This document shows positions 8,685 to 18,898 of a DNA stretch of 64,000 nt, piece by piece (the stretch's first letter is position 1; each line of letters starts with the position of its first letter). The notes below the pieces were generated by a model. The model was not told the DNA's origin. It saw only the letters and a list, made by a program, of their open reading frames with translations, and did no database searches. The position numbers and the translations under genes were made by a program. The DNA is taken from the NCBI RefSeq assembly GCF_024399475.1, contig NZ_CP101620.1, forward strand, positions 849,608-913,607. The letters run 5' to 3'. The DNA comes from Allocoprobacillus halotolerans. Its GTDB lineage: Bacteria > Bacillota_I > Bacilli_A > Erysipelotrichales > Coprobacillaceae.

Positions 8685-10721
8685 TTTTTTTATTCTTAAA
8701 ACTTTGGTTTCATATTTATTTAGAATGATTTTTCCTTCAATATCAATATGATTAATTATATCAGTTGATTTTTTGGTTATTTCTATCTTCTTTTCTTCTT
8801 CAGAAAAATTCATTATAAAACAATAATTGTATTGATCATCAAATCTTACTTGAACAGAAACTTCTTGATCACAGATAACATATTTTTGCTTATACTGATT
8901 TGCAATTTGAGAATAAAAATCATGTAGAAAATCATCTTTCATCCTAGCAGCCATATAATACGCTTGCCCATTTCCATATGCATTAACAGTTAATGCAGGG
9001 GTATGAGCGTAAAAATCTTTTTGATATTCTCCTAGACTCGTCGCATTATGTAGTTCAATAATAGATTGATATTGTTTGGTTTGATATACTTTATCCTGAT
9101 AAACTATTTCATTATATTCATTATCAAAATAATTATCTAACTCAAGTACTTTTATTCCAAATAATTCTTGTAATTGTTGAGGCCATCCACCAATATACAA
9201 TACATCCCGCGAATCTGCTAGTCCTGTAAAATATGTTGATACAAGTTTTCCTCCTTGCTTAACATAATCTTTAAATTTATTCATCGTTTCTGCTTCAATC
9301 ATATAAAGCATTGGTGCAATAATTATTTCATATTGACTAAAATCTTTATCCTTAGTCAACAAATCTACAGGTATATCATTTTCCCAAAAATAGTTGTAAT
9401 GCTCTTGTAATGTTTGAAAATATCTTTTATTTTTTCTACAAAATGCATTTTCTCTTTTTAATGCCCATAAGTTTTCCCAGTCTATAAGTATTGCAACGCG
9501 AGACTGTTTTTTTGTTCCTTTTATGTCTTTTAACAATAATAACATCTCACCATATTTTTTTACTTCTTTAAAAACTCTATTCTCGTTCGAATTATCATGA
9601 TCTATAACTGCGCCATGATATTTTTCTGAATTTCCACGAGCTCTTCTAATTTGAAAATATAATGTACTGTCTGAACCATGAGCAATTTGTTGCATTGAAC
9701 TCAATATATGCATTCCTGGTCTCTTTGATTTATTTAAAGTATGCCAATTCACACAACTTGGTGTACATTCCATAATTAAAAATGGTTTATTTTTAAGGGA
9801 GTAGTATAAATCATGAATGAAAGCTGTTTTCATTGCTGTTTTTGATACTGGCTCAAAATTATTATGCCAATCTGGATAACTGTCCCAACTAACAACATCT
9901 AATGATTTTGCAAATTTTGCATAATCTATCCCTTCCAGTGGTATAAAGTCATTTGTTGAATGTCCTTCGGCCATAAAGTTTGTCGTCACAGGGATATGTG
10001 GTGTAATTTCTTTTATTGTTTTGATTTCATGTTCGAAGAAATCTATTGTCATATCACTACAAAATCTGCGCCAATCAATATCCATACTATGAACTTTATT
10101 TTCTCCCAATGGCGATGGGGGAACAACTTGATTCCAATCTGTTATAGTATTTGACCAAAAAACCATATTCCAAGCAGCATTCAGTGCCTCTAAGGTTTTG
10201 TATTTATTTTGCAACCATTTACGCCAATTTTCTTGACATTGATCACAAAAACATTCTCCCGAATATTCATTAGATATATGCCACATAATCAATGATTTTC
10301 TATGACCATATCTTTTTGCTAAGATAGTATTAATATTTTCTACTTTGTTGCGATAGATTTTTGATGAATAACAATGATTGTGTCTAAAACCATGATGATG
10401 TCTCCTACCATATTCGTCTACTCTATTCACTTCTTCATATTTTTGTGACATCCATCTTGGGCGACCACCACTTGGTGTTGCCAAAATGACATATCCATTT
10501 CTTTTTTCCATTTCGTCAAAAACTTTATCAAGCCATGCAAAATTATAGTGTCCTTCTTGGGGTTCTAATGTTGACCATGAAAAGATTCCAACTGTCACTG
10601 TATTGATGTGTGCCTCTTCCATCAAACGTAAATCATCTTCTAATATTTGAGGACAATCTAACCATTGCTCGGGGTTATAATCTCCACCATGTAAAATTTG
10701 TTTTACATTGTTATAACTCAT
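8664..10721 (-). CDS. GH42 beta-galactosidase
   Basis: A 685-residue cytoplasmic retaining beta-galactosidase of glycoside hydrolase family 42. The N-terminus HGGDYNPEQW is the family hallmark. The acid/base Glu is E152 in HISNEYSGE, followed by the zinc-cluster cysteines in CFCDQC; the nucleophile is E319 in LIMECTPS. A trimerisation domain (about residues 400-610) and a small C-terminal beta domain complete the normal length. The start ATG lies immediately after the stop of the GH36 gene, so the two are translationally linked. The product would release galactose from beta-galactosides imported by the PTS encoded in the same operon. Confidence 0.95.
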   Translation of the reverse strand: MSYNNVKQILHGGDYNPEQWLDCPQILEDDLRLMEEAHINTVTVGIFSWSTLEPQEGHYNFAWLDKVFDEMEKRNGYVILATPSGGRPRWMSQKYEEVNRVDEYGRRHHHGFRHNHCYSSKIYRNKVENINTILAKRYGHRKSLIMWHISNEYSGECFCDQCQENWRKWLQNKYKTLEALNAAWNMVFWSNTITDWNQVVPPSPLGENKVHSMDIDWRRFCSDMTIDFFEHEIKTIKEITPHIPVTTNFMAEGHSTNDFIPLEGIDYAKFAKSLDVVSWDSYPDWHNNFEPVSKTAMKTAFIHDLYYSLKNKPFLIMECTPSCVNWHTLNKSKRPGMHILSSMQQIAHGSDSTLYFQIRRARGNSEKYHGAVIDHDNSNENRVFKEVKKYGEMLLLLKDIKGTKKQSRVAILIDWENLWALKRENAFCRKNKRYFQTLQEHYNYFWENDIPVDLLTKDKDFSQYEIIIAPMLYMIEAETMNKFKDYVKQGGKLVSTYFTGLADSRDVLYIGGWPQQLQELFGIKVLELDNYFDNEYNEIVYQDKVYQTKQYQSIIELHNATSLGEYQKDFYAHTPALTVNAYGNGQAYYMAARMKDDFLHDFYSQIANQYKQKYVICDQEVSVQVRFDDQYNYCFIMNFSEEEKKIEITKKSTDIINHIDIEGKIILNKYETKVLRIKKDTMFNS

Positions 10722-12943
10722 TTATTTCACCTTCTTTATCCTAAATAAATATGCTTGATAATCACCTGATAACTGTGCCATTTCATGATTAGCACAATTG
10801 AATTGGTAAGGTAATTTTAACCCTATATTTCTTAGAATTTCACCAGATAATATATATTCATCATTAATAAGATATGTCCCATTTTTTATAAATGGCAGTT
10901 TTAAATATTCATAAGGTGTATCATTTGGCTTAGTAAGAATTCTGTAAAAACCGACAACAACTTCTTCTTCACCTTCTATTGCCCAAGCAATTTTATTCAT
11001 ATCTTCTTCAAATGGCGATATAAGTCTGTAAAATTGATTTTGAGATATCAAATATCGTATTTCTTTATATTCTTGTATTTGTTTTTTAACTGCTTCAATT
11101 TCTTCTTGATTTAACTCATTGATATCCAATTCATATCCCAAGCATCCAAATAAAGCAACAAGATAACGTGTTTGCAAAGGAGTATTCCTTAATGTTTGAT
11201 GATTTGGTGTTATTGAGACATGATTACTTAATGAAGAAATAGGATATGCTAAACTTGTTCCATATTGAATTTTCAATCTTTCAATAGCATCACTATCATC
11301 ACTAACCCAAATATATGGACTATAATATAGAATACCTAAATCAAATCTTCCGCCCCCACCTGCACATCCTTCAATCAATAAATTTGGATACCGAGATGTT
11401 AGTCTTTCATATAAATCATATAATCCTAAAATATTTCTATGAAAAAATTCTCCTTGATTATAATTGTTTTTTTCTAAATAAGGTGAAAAAGCTTCAGTAA
11501 TATTTCGGTTATAATCCCATTTTATATAATCAAGATTTGCTTCATCAATTACTGCAACCATTTGATTGTAAATATAATCTACAACTTCTGGATTAGAAAA
11601 ATCTAAACAGTATTGATTTCTAGCTATAGATATCCTAGATAGAGAACGAGCAGCTACCCAATCAGGGTGGTCCTTTACCAATTGAGAACCTGGTGAAACC
11701 ATTTCTGGTTCAAACCACATTCCTAACATCATTCCTAAACCATGAATTTTCTTTCCAAAAGCTTTGATGCCATCGGGAAATAATTCTTGACTAACTGTCC
11801 AATCTCCTAAACTACTTTGATCATTACGTCTATTAGAGAACCATCCGTCATCAATCACAAAGCATTCCATTCCAATATCTTTAGCTTTAACTGCTAAATC
11901 ATATAATTTTTCTTGATTCATATCGAAATACATTGCTTCCCAACTGTTATAAACAATTGGTCTAGGTTTAGATAACCATTTAGAATCAATAATATGGTTT
12001 TCTATAAAACTTGCATATTCTCTAGATAAACCATCTAACCCTTCATTACTATAAGCCACAAGAACTTCTGGTGTTAAAAAATGACTTTCAGGTTTTAATT
12101 CCCAATTAAAATACTCCGGATTAATTCCTAACATCATACGTGTATAATCCCATTCATCAACTTCTACTTGTCCAATAAAGTTTCCAGAATATACAAGATT
12201 CATCCCATAACATTCACCACTGTTAATTGTTGCATTAACATGTTCTAATGCGATAAAAGGGTTTTGTTGGTGTGAACTTGCACCTTTTAAAGTGCCAACA
12301 CTTACTTTCCCATGTTCTATGTTTTGTTTTTTTACATGCCTTTCTTTTAACCATGCTCCAGATAAATGCACAAATTTATAATCAGCATTATTTAAATCTA
12401 ACACAGCAGAAATAGCTTTATCAATTGTATATGTTTTTTCACTTTTATTGAGAATTTCTTGGTTTCTCACAATAATATGACTATTTTCAAATATAGTATA
12501 ATATTGTTTTACAACAACATCATAATTATAATCAATCATCTCAATAATCAATGTTTCAGCATCTGCACCATATGCTACTGGTAACCCTTTTTTCTATTTT
12601 TACCTTTAACAACAGAACAACTTTTATATTTTAAATCTAAATATAATGGTGTTGTTTGGTAATATAGTGAAAGTGCCCCATCTTTATAATCACTTGTACC
12701 AAATACTGGATATTCTTGGGGAATACATGATAATGAAAAATTACGATTATCTTTACTATATTTAACTGTTCCTGCTGCCTTATTATCGTCTCTTGTATAA
12801 TAAGCCAAATCCTCTTTTGTTATGATATCAATTTTGTTTCCATAATACATATGGCCTAACTGTTTATTATCTAATAACTGTATAATGTAACTAATCTTGT
12901 TGTTAGATAAATGAAATAATACTTCATCCACAATATTAATCAT
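10722..12943 (-). CDS. GH36 alpha-galactosidase (one-base frameshift near residue 118)
   Basis: The parts 12575-12943 and 10722-12551 make one alpha-galactosidase of 740 residues, normal for GH36. The N-terminal beta-sandwich domain contains the break near 12587. There GGGTTACC needs one more T to give KKGLPVAYGADAETLIIEM. The catalytic barrel shows WEAMYFDMN, the nucleophile Asp in IKWDYNRNI, the motif EGCAGGGGRFDLGIL, and the acid/base Asp in WVSDDSDAIERL. It removes alpha-linked galactose from raffinose-type or similar oligosaccharides in the cytoplasm. Its ATG overlaps the stop of the preceding DUF3284-like gene (TAATG) if that gene is read in its restored frame. Confidence 0.92.
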
Positions 12944-13385
12944 TAGTTTTCCTCACTCAACAAAGACTCAACATATTGCATTCTTTTTTCATATTACGTT
13001 TATACATCCAATTATAGAAGAAACTTATTAAGTGAAAGTTCATTTCATTTCTCGTTTTGTTAAAATGATTTTCTTCTATATATGTAAGTCTTGTCTTTCC
13101 ATTAAGATTTTCAAAAAGATAAGTAGTGACAATATCACCTTCATAATATTTTGTCACTACTTCCATATGTTGGTTGTCAATAAGCTTTCTTACACACATT
13201 TTTACAGGAATTTCTTTATTGGATGTTTTTGTATACATCTGTTTTTTTATTTCTATTCCTTCGGACAAATCTTTTATTGAATTATCATAATGTTGAAAAA
13301 ACAATAATTGTTGTTCTTTTATTACTTTATAAACATCTTCTATCGGATATTGAAATTCATGTTCAAATGTTAATTGTTTGCTCAT
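12943..13385 (-). CDS. DUF3284-like (SRPBCC-type) protein in a PTS operon, frameshifted tail
   Basis: The open frame ends at 12957 with MKKECNMLSLC, but adding one A to the A6 run near 12985 gives MKKRMQYVESLLSEEN. The stop then overlaps the next start as TAATG, which is convincing. The result is 147 residues. The predicted fold alternates beta strands with a long C-terminal helix, as in START/SRPBCC proteins. It resembles DUF3284 proteins, which are found almost only next to lactose/cellobiose-type PTS genes. The function is unknown; a regulatory or sugar-phosphate-sensing role is inferred from context. Family assignment is moderate. Confidence 0.6.
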
Positions 13386-13397
13386 TGTACTCTCCTT

Positions 13398-14675
13398 TTA
13401 GTTTTCTAATTCTTTTTCTTCATTTAAATATTGCTTATCTAATAACTTTAAGAATGGATACCATATACAAACTCCAACTATCACGTTTACGATTTGTAAT
13501 AATCCTCCACGAATAGATCCTGTTGCTAAAATACCAGATAAGAATACAGGGGTAGACCACACAATCGTTGCTCCATTTGTTTTTGGAACAATTCCAGTAC
13601 TAATAGCAAAATACGAAATCGTTACCATTACTACTGGTGCTAAGATCCATGGTATAAAAATTGTTGGGTTTAATACAATTGGTAACCCAAATGTTAATGG
13701 TTCAGAGATATTAAAACTCGCAGGTGCAACTAAAAGTCTCATCGTTGTTTTTAAACGTTTTGATCTTGCTATTAAGATAATACACGCTAGTGCAATACCT
13801 AGCACAAGTCCACAGTCAACGAAAACCCCTTTGAAAGTACTTGTTAATACGTTTGGTAATTCTTGTCCATTACTAAATGCTGTAAAGTTTTCTAAACTTA
13901 ATGCTGCATAAATTGGTTCAATTACTGAGTTAACAACAATTGTTCCATGGATTCCAAACCACCAAAAGAATTGAGTTAAAGCAACAACCAAAATAATTGC
14001 TGGTAAACTAGCACCAATTCCTTGTAAAGGAATTTGTAAACTTTTATAAACAAAATCTACTGCATTACCCCATTCAGTAAATGTAAATCCATATCTAATT
14101 ACATTCATAACGAATAATGCTGCAGCTCCAGGAATAATTGTCTCAAATGATTTGGCAATAGCCGGTGGTACTGAAGCTGGCATTTTAATTTTAATGTCTG
14201 CATTTTCAATTCTACAGAATATTTCAGTTGATAAAACTGAGACAATCATACCAATAAACATACCTTCAGCTCCAAATTTTGATAATGGAATAATTCCTCC
14301 ATTATCTCCCCATGTAATTGGAACTAACATCATGAAACTAGAAATAGCAATTGCACCAGCATATAAAGACGATTTTCCATAATTTTTTGCTAAATGATAT
14401 GCAATACCAAACACCATAAATAAAGTACTGATATTCATAGTTGCATTTGCAACTGGTCCAAAGAAGTCATTCAAGAAAGTAAGTATTGCTTCTGGTAGAA
14501 ATTGAGCAAAACCAAATGTAGTAGGTAAATTTTGTAAAATAATACAAATTGATGCAAACATAGTTGGTGGGAATGCAAGCATACACCCATCACGAACCGC
14601 AATTACATACTTATTTTCTGAAATCCACGTTGCAATTGGTAACATTTTTTCCATTAATTTATCATTAAAACTCAT
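13398..14675 (-). CDS. PTS sugar transporter EIIC, lactose/cellobiose (CelB-like) family
   Basis: A 425-residue membrane permease, about ten helices. Family marks are FWWFGIHGTIVVNS and the phosphate-site region FNISEPLTFGLPIVLNP, in which the Glu and the preceding loop bind the sugar. It opens the operon of GH36 and GH42 galactosidases, so galactosides are the likely cargo. No EIIA or EIIB gene is present nearby; these must come from elsewhere in the genome. The start at 14675 has AGAGGAGAG upstream. The untranslated leader holds a palindromic operator (see 14694). Confidence 0.92.
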   Translation of the reverse strand: MSFNDKLMEKMLPIATWISENKYVIAVRDGCMLAFPPTMFASICIILQNLPTTFGFAQFLPEAILTFLNDFFGPVANATMNISTLFMVFGIAYHLAKNYGKSSLYAGAIAISSFMMLVPITWGDNGGIIPLSKFGAEGMFIGMIVSVLSTEIFCRIENADIKIKMPASVPPAIAKSFETIIPGAAALFVMNVIRYGFTFTEWGNAVDFVYKSLQIPLQGIGASLPAIILVVALTQFFWWFGIHGTIVVNSVIEPIYAALSLENFTAFSNGQELPNVLTSTFKGVFVDCGLVLGIALACIILIARSKRLKTTMRLLVAPASFNISEPLTFGLPIVLNPTIFIPWILAPVVMVTISYFAISTGIVPKTNGATIVWSTPVFLSGILATGSIRGGLLQIVNVIVGVCIWYPFLKLLDKQYLNEEKELEN

Positions 14676-14693
14676 TTTATCTCTCCTCTTCTA

Positions 14694-14707
14694 GGTTAAC
14701 GTTAACA
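14694..14707. promoter_or_regulatory. Palindromic operator, possible cre or LacI-type site, in the galactoside operon leader
   Basis: GTTAACGTTAAC is a 12-bp perfect palindrome with a central CG, read on the minus strand within TGTTAACGTTAACC. It is one or two bases off the CcpA cre consensus TGNAANCGNWNNCA and also resembles LacI-family operators. It lies between the -10-like TATAAT near 14722 and the ribosome site, where a bound repressor would block transcription. The neighbouring regulator is of AraC type, so catabolite control by CcpA is the simpler reading. Confidence 0.5.
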
Positions 14708-14792
14708 CATCAATTATTATATTTAAGTTTTATTTTTTTGTATATCAAATTGTGATATAATCATGGATAAATGTGACATGGGAGAAAAAGAT

Positions 14793-15602
14793 ATGAGAAT
14801 TGAAACAAATGAAAATTTTTATAAAAACACTGATGCGCTTATATATAATAATGGCTATGAAGAATGTGAAGCTGGACATTCTTTTGGTCCTGCAGTGAGA
14901 AAAAGCTACATGATTCATTATATAACTAGTGGTAAAGGTATATTCAAGTGTGACGGTAAAGTTTATCACCTTGAAAAAGGAGATGCTTTTTTATCAAGCC
15001 TAATCAAGAAATTTATTATTGTGCTGACATACATGATCCTTGGGCCTATGGATGGATTGGAATGCAAGGATTAAAGATTGAGTCATATATTAATAAAACA
15101 ACATTAGCTCATACTCCTGTTTTTCACTATTCTAAAGACGATCAATTAGCATTAAAATTTGTTAATATTTCTGTTGCCTATCGTTCTGTTTCTGCATGTA
15201 AAGAATTATTATTGAATAGTTTATTATACGATTTTCTGCATTTTTTAGTTAATCAATTTCCTAATTATCAAAATACTATTCCTACAGAGGAAGAATATGT
15301 CAATTTCATTATTAACTACTGTATTACTCATATTGATGAAAAAATATATGTTAGTGATATTGCAAATTATTTAGGTCTAGACCGTTCTTATACCACTAGA
15401 TTGTTTAAAAAAATATGAACATATCTTTAAAAGATTATATTTTAAAAACAAAACTGGATGAAGCTGAAAGATTACTAATTGAAACTACACTCCCGATTAA
15501 AGTCATAAGCAAATCTGTTGGATATGATGATGAACTATATTTTTCAAGATTATTTCATAAGAAAAAAATATTTCACCCCGTAGTTATAGGCAAAATATTT
15601 GA
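14793..15602 (+). CDS. AraC-family regulator of the galactoside operon (three one-base frameshifts)
   Basis: Three pieces read as one AraC/XylS protein of 270 residues once three missing bases are restored, each in a T or A run. Near 14988 (T6) the restored frame gives FFIKPNQEIYYCADIHDPWA. Near 15410 (A7) it gives LFKKNMNISLKDYILK. Near 15568 (A7) it gives KKKNISPRSYRQNI and a stop at 15602. The N-terminal part is a cupin-like sugar-binding domain (GKGIFKCDGKVYHLEKGDAF); the C-terminal part has the two HTH motifs (YVSDIANYLGLDRSYTTRLF and IKVISKSVGYDDELYFSRLF). Start ATG 14793 has GGAG eight bases upstream. It is divergent from the EIIC operon and probably activates it in response to a galactoside. 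Confidence 0.85.
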
Positions 15603-15964
15603 CTAATATCTATTAGTTAATCTCAAAAAGATTTAATACCATTTTATTTATATTTTTCACTATATTGAAAACCTTTCTAATAGAAATTATATTACCCAAT
15701 CACCTTTCTTTAATTATTTTATTTCAAAATTTACATTTAAACCATTATGATAAATATTATCTTATCATATAAAATTGTAAGCAAATATTTATGTTTTTTA
15801 TTTTCTTTCTTCCAACAAAAATATGTATCATTTTAAAATATTTTATTTAATTTATTACTATTAAATTCTAAAAATTAACTGTATAAGAATAACACATAAT
15901 AAACACTATTTTGAAATTTTCTATAGACCATTCTTTGCTTACCCCCTATGTCAAAACTATTAAA
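15603..15964. other. AT-rich intergenic stretch before the island boundary
   Basis: About 360 bases after the AraC gene. No open frame with a ribosome site and no clear hairpin was seen. Confidence 0.4.
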
Positions 15965-16027
15965 AAACAAAAAAACCTTGATTTTATCAAGGCTTTCTAA
16001 CACTTATTATTCACCAACCTATGATAA
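15965..16027. repeat. Distal copy of the rpsR tail plus terminator (attachment-site-like repeat)
   Basis: This 63-bp segment matches 19807-19869 without gaps at 56 of 63 positions. Both contain the terminator stem around ACCTTGATTTTATCAAGG and the codons for the last residues of S18 (complement of TTATTCACCAAC, Val-Gly-Glu-stop). Here no ribosomal gene is attached. The arrangement is what is left when an integrative element inserts into the 3' end of rpsR and replaces it with its own copy. Confidence 0.75.
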
Positions 16028-16124
16028 GCTTTAATATTTTTTAGATTTAATGAGTACTTTTAAATCAATATTTAGTGTAATTTTATCTTATAATCTTCTG
16101 TTTATTTTTATTTGCAGCACAACT

Positions 16125-16143
16125 TAGTACCAAAATAGTACCA
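16125..16143. repeat. Paired AGTACC motif inside the distal end of the island
   Basis: TAGTACCAAAATAGTACCA. The same motif with one changed base occurs at 19775-19793, inside the other end. Two copies of AGTACCA about ten bases apart at each end look like recombinase or integrase accessory sites. Confidence 0.5.
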
Positions 16144-16298
16144 TATTTATTATTTTTATAATTATTATAATCATAATAAGTTCTTAACATAACGTTATAT
16201 TAAATAATTTCTTTTATGCACTATTAATTTATCAAAAGGTTCTTGTTTTTCAATAAAGAAAATTTTATTCTCACTTAAATATCTTGAAAACATATTTT

Positions 16299-16850
16299 TT
16301 ATTGAGTATTATATCTTTTAACAAACGGGATAATGATTGAATCAGATATTTCGCCATTGTATGGTATTTCTCTAGTTTCAGATTTCCTATTCTCAAAATC
16401 AATTTTTATTCCTTTTTTGAAAGGGCCACCATTCCTCCAACATATCGCATTTGTTTTATATGCAAACTCTTTTTCTATACTCTTTCTAACATTATTATCT
16501 TCTTCTTCACAAATAACTGCAAAAAGAAAATCTTTAAATTGTTCTTTTATATATTTACTATACAAATATTCCCTAGAAGTTGGATATACATAATATGAAA
16601 ACAATTCTTCTCCAAATTGATTCACATATGGAATTTTAGTTCCATTATTGTTTAATTCTTCAGCCAAAAGCTGCTTATCTTTTTGAATTTCATTTTTAAT
16701 GCAAGTTGTTTGTCCAACTTGTAAACAATACCATTTATCATCATTTACTACGTTTTTTCTTTTTCCAAACAAAGCCCAAACACCAGGGGTATTAAAACTA
16801 CTTAGATTATGATTATTTACCACCATTAATTCTTTAAAAAATTTTTCCAT
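16299..16850 (-). CDS. GIY-YIG-like nuclease-type protein of unknown role (island cargo)
   Basis: A 183-residue soluble protein. PGVWALFG near residue 23 and WYCLQVGQT near residue 42 resemble the paired strands of the GIY-YIG fold. IEKEFAYKTNAICWRNGG (about residues 130-148) looks like the later helix that carries the catalytic Glu, as in GIY-YIG proteins with an E..A..A.YW pattern. I do not recognise a closer family, and the assignment is by motif only. It is the only cargo gene inside the rpsR-associated island. A restriction-like or mobile-element nuclease role is possible but not shown. Confidence 0.4.
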   Translation of the reverse strand: MEKFFKELMVVNNHNLSSFNTPGVWALFGKRKNVVNDDKWYCLQVGQTTCIKNEIQKDKQLLAEELNNNGTKIPYVNQFGEELFSYYVYPTSREYLYSKYIKEQFKDFLFAVICEEEDNNVRKSIEKEFAYKTNAICWRNGGPFKKGIKIDFENRKSETREIPYNGEISDSIIIPFVKRYNTQ

Positions 16851-16946
16851 TTTAATTAACTCCTTGATTTCAGTTTATAATTCACATTATTATATTATCT
16901 TACTAAGAAATGTTCTACAATATTTTTTATATAACCAAAAGAATTA

Positions 16947-18842
16947 ATCGAATAGGGGCTAAGAATTAATATCTTTCGCCCCTTTCACAACACCATGCAT
17001 AGGGTCCCCTACACGGCGTTTCATAAGTTTATAGAATTGTAATAGTCTAGTGCACTGATAAACCCAAAGCTTTTCAGTCTTTCGTTTGTCAGTGTTCTAG
17101 AGAGTATAAAGCTATTGGCTATATGCCAGTAACCTTTTCTTGTATTTGCCCATTCCCATGCCTTTTTCCTGTTTATTCCTAACTTTTGTAGATTTTTATA
17201 TCTCGTCCTTACCAGTTTCCATCTCTTCCAGTATATCATTCGTATTCTTCGTCTTAACCATAAGTCAACTTTACCAAGATACACTTTCATATCGGCTACC
17301 CTGTAATAGTTTATCCATCCCGTCATATAGAGTTTTAATTCTTGGCCTAATTGTTTACTACTGACAGGTCTGTTTCTTTTTGTGATTCCCTTGATTCTTC
17401 TTTTCATCTTTTCTCTTGATTTCTTATGAACAGTGATTCGTACGTTACCACTCTTCTCTATATAAAATCCAAATCCTAGAAATTTTATATCAGTAATATA
17501 GGCTACTTTTGTTTTCTCCTGGTTGACTTTAACGAATAACTTCTCTTCAAGATACCTCCTCACTGTTTCCTTGACTCTCATTGCACTTCTTTTACTTTTG
17601 AATAGTATGACACAGTCATCTGCATATCTTACATATCTATTGCCTCTTCTTTCCATTTCTTTATCAAGTTCATTAAGATAGACATTTGATAGTAATGGAC
17701 TTAGTGGTCCTCCTTGAGGTACGCCTTTAGTCGTTTCTTCGAATTTATGCTTTACTACGACTCCTGCATTGAGATATTTATGTATGAGTGATATGACTCT
17801 TCCATCCTTAATAGTTTGTGACAGTATCTGTATAAGCCTTGAATGATTGACTGTATCAAAGTATTTCTCCAAGTCCAAGTCTACTGTGTATCGATATCCT
17901 TCATTGGCATAGTCTACGACTCTTCTTACTGCTTGATGAGCATTTCTTCGAGGTCTAAATCCATAACTGTTTTCACTGAATAGTGGCTCAAAGATAGGCG
18001 TAAGTATTTGCACTATCGCTTGTTGAATGACCCTGTCAGTCACAGTTGGAATTCCTAGTCCTCTTTTCTTTCCATTATCTTTTGGTATTTCTACTCTTTT
18101 AACGGCTTGTGGACTATAGTGTCCCTCCATGATGAGTTTCTTTAGATAAGACCAGTGCTGTGCGAAATGCGTACGAACTTCTGCGACTTGCATTTTATCT
18201 ACACCACCACTTCCCTTATTGCTCACAACCCTTTGGATTGCCTTTTCTATATTGGCATCTTCTACGATTGTTTCAAGTAACTTCTCATGTATTACAAATC
18301 TATTGGTGTTCTTCGTATGCGATATCTCTTGTTTTGATATAGGATACACTTCTCCATTATTGTCGTATTCCGTACTATCTTCATAGAGTAAGCCTAATGA
18401 TAGTTGACAGTATCCAATTTTATCCTGAGTATCTTTCATTTCCAGTTCACCTCCTTATGTTCGGTCCTTCGCTAGATAACCATTACAGTTATCATCATCA
18501 CTACTATGACCTCGGCTGACTTCCTAGGACAAACATTTCCACCATGATTACATTTTCATCATGTCCCTAGGACCTCCCACGGTAAGACATAACACTTTCA
18601 TCCCATGTACCCACTATCTTTACACTGCTTATTCCGTCGTACTATTGGACTTTGATTTGTCATGCAATCTCATCCAATAAGCATATGCCTTAAATAGTTC
18701 GTATTCCTTGGGTCAGGATTTTGTCTCCGACTTCCTTCAGTTCTCACCTTACGATGGATACCTTGTCTTTGACTAGTGGTTGGTAGTACGAAACCCCCAC
18801 AGTGGACTTTCACCACCAAGTTTTATGCCATGCATGGCACAC
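16947..18842 (-). mobile_element. Group II intron with maturase, about 1.9 kb
   Basis: On the minus strand the likely 5' end is GTGTGCC at 18842, fitting the GUGYG rule. A structured leader of about 400 bases follows (including GGTGGTGAAAGTCCACTG), then the maturase gene. At the end come a domain V-like hairpin (AACGCCGTGTAGGGGACCC, paired with TGGTGTTG) and a domain VI-like stem ending CTATTCGAT near 16947. The 5' end lies a few bases after the hairpin CCCGGGTC-TT-GACCCGGG, the right end of the adjoining IS200-type element. Insertion next to a hairpin is typical of class C introns, but I have not proved the class. Confidence 0.8.
17021..18439 (-). CDS. ltrA: Group II intron reverse transcriptase/maturase
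   Basis: A 472-residue protein with the reverse transcriptase blocks in order: KRGLGIPTVTDRVIQQAI, the palm motif NRYVRYADDCVILFKS with catalytic YADD, and GFGFYIEKSG. A maturase (X) domain follows, with the C-terminal group II maturase motif LKLYMTGWINYYRVADM. No HNH endonuclease domain follows, so mobility would rely on other priming. It is intact. The start is ATG 18439 with AAGGAGGTGAACTGG upstream. The product helps splicing of its own intron and copies it into DNA targets. Confidence 0.95.
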   Translation of the reverse strand: MKDTQDKIGYCQLSLGLLYEDSTEYDNNGEVYPISKQEISHTKNTNRFVIHEKLLETIVEDANIEKAIQRVVSNKGSGGVDKMQVAEVRTHFAQHWSYLKKLIMEGHYSPQAVKRVEIPKDNGKKRGLGIPTVTDRVIQQAIVQILTPIFEPLFSENSYGFRPRRNAHQAVRRVVDYANEGYRYTVDLDLEKYFDTVNHSRLIQILSQTIKDGRVISLIHKYLNAGVVVKHKFEETTKGVPQGGPLSPLLSNVYLNELDKEMERRGNRYVRYADDCVILFKSKRSAMRVKETVRRYLEEKLFVKVNQEKTKVAYITDIKFLGFGFYIEKSGNVRITVHKKSREKMKRRIKGITKRNRPVSSKQLGQELKLYMTGWINYYRVADMKVYLGKVDLWLRRRIRMIYWKRWKLVRTRYKNLQKLGINRKKAWEWANTRKGYWHIANSFILSRTLTNERLKSFGFISALDYYNSINL

Positions 18843-18898
18843 ATGAAGCTCCCGGGTCAAGACCCGGGGTATCTTCACGCTTCGCTTATGCGATGCTA

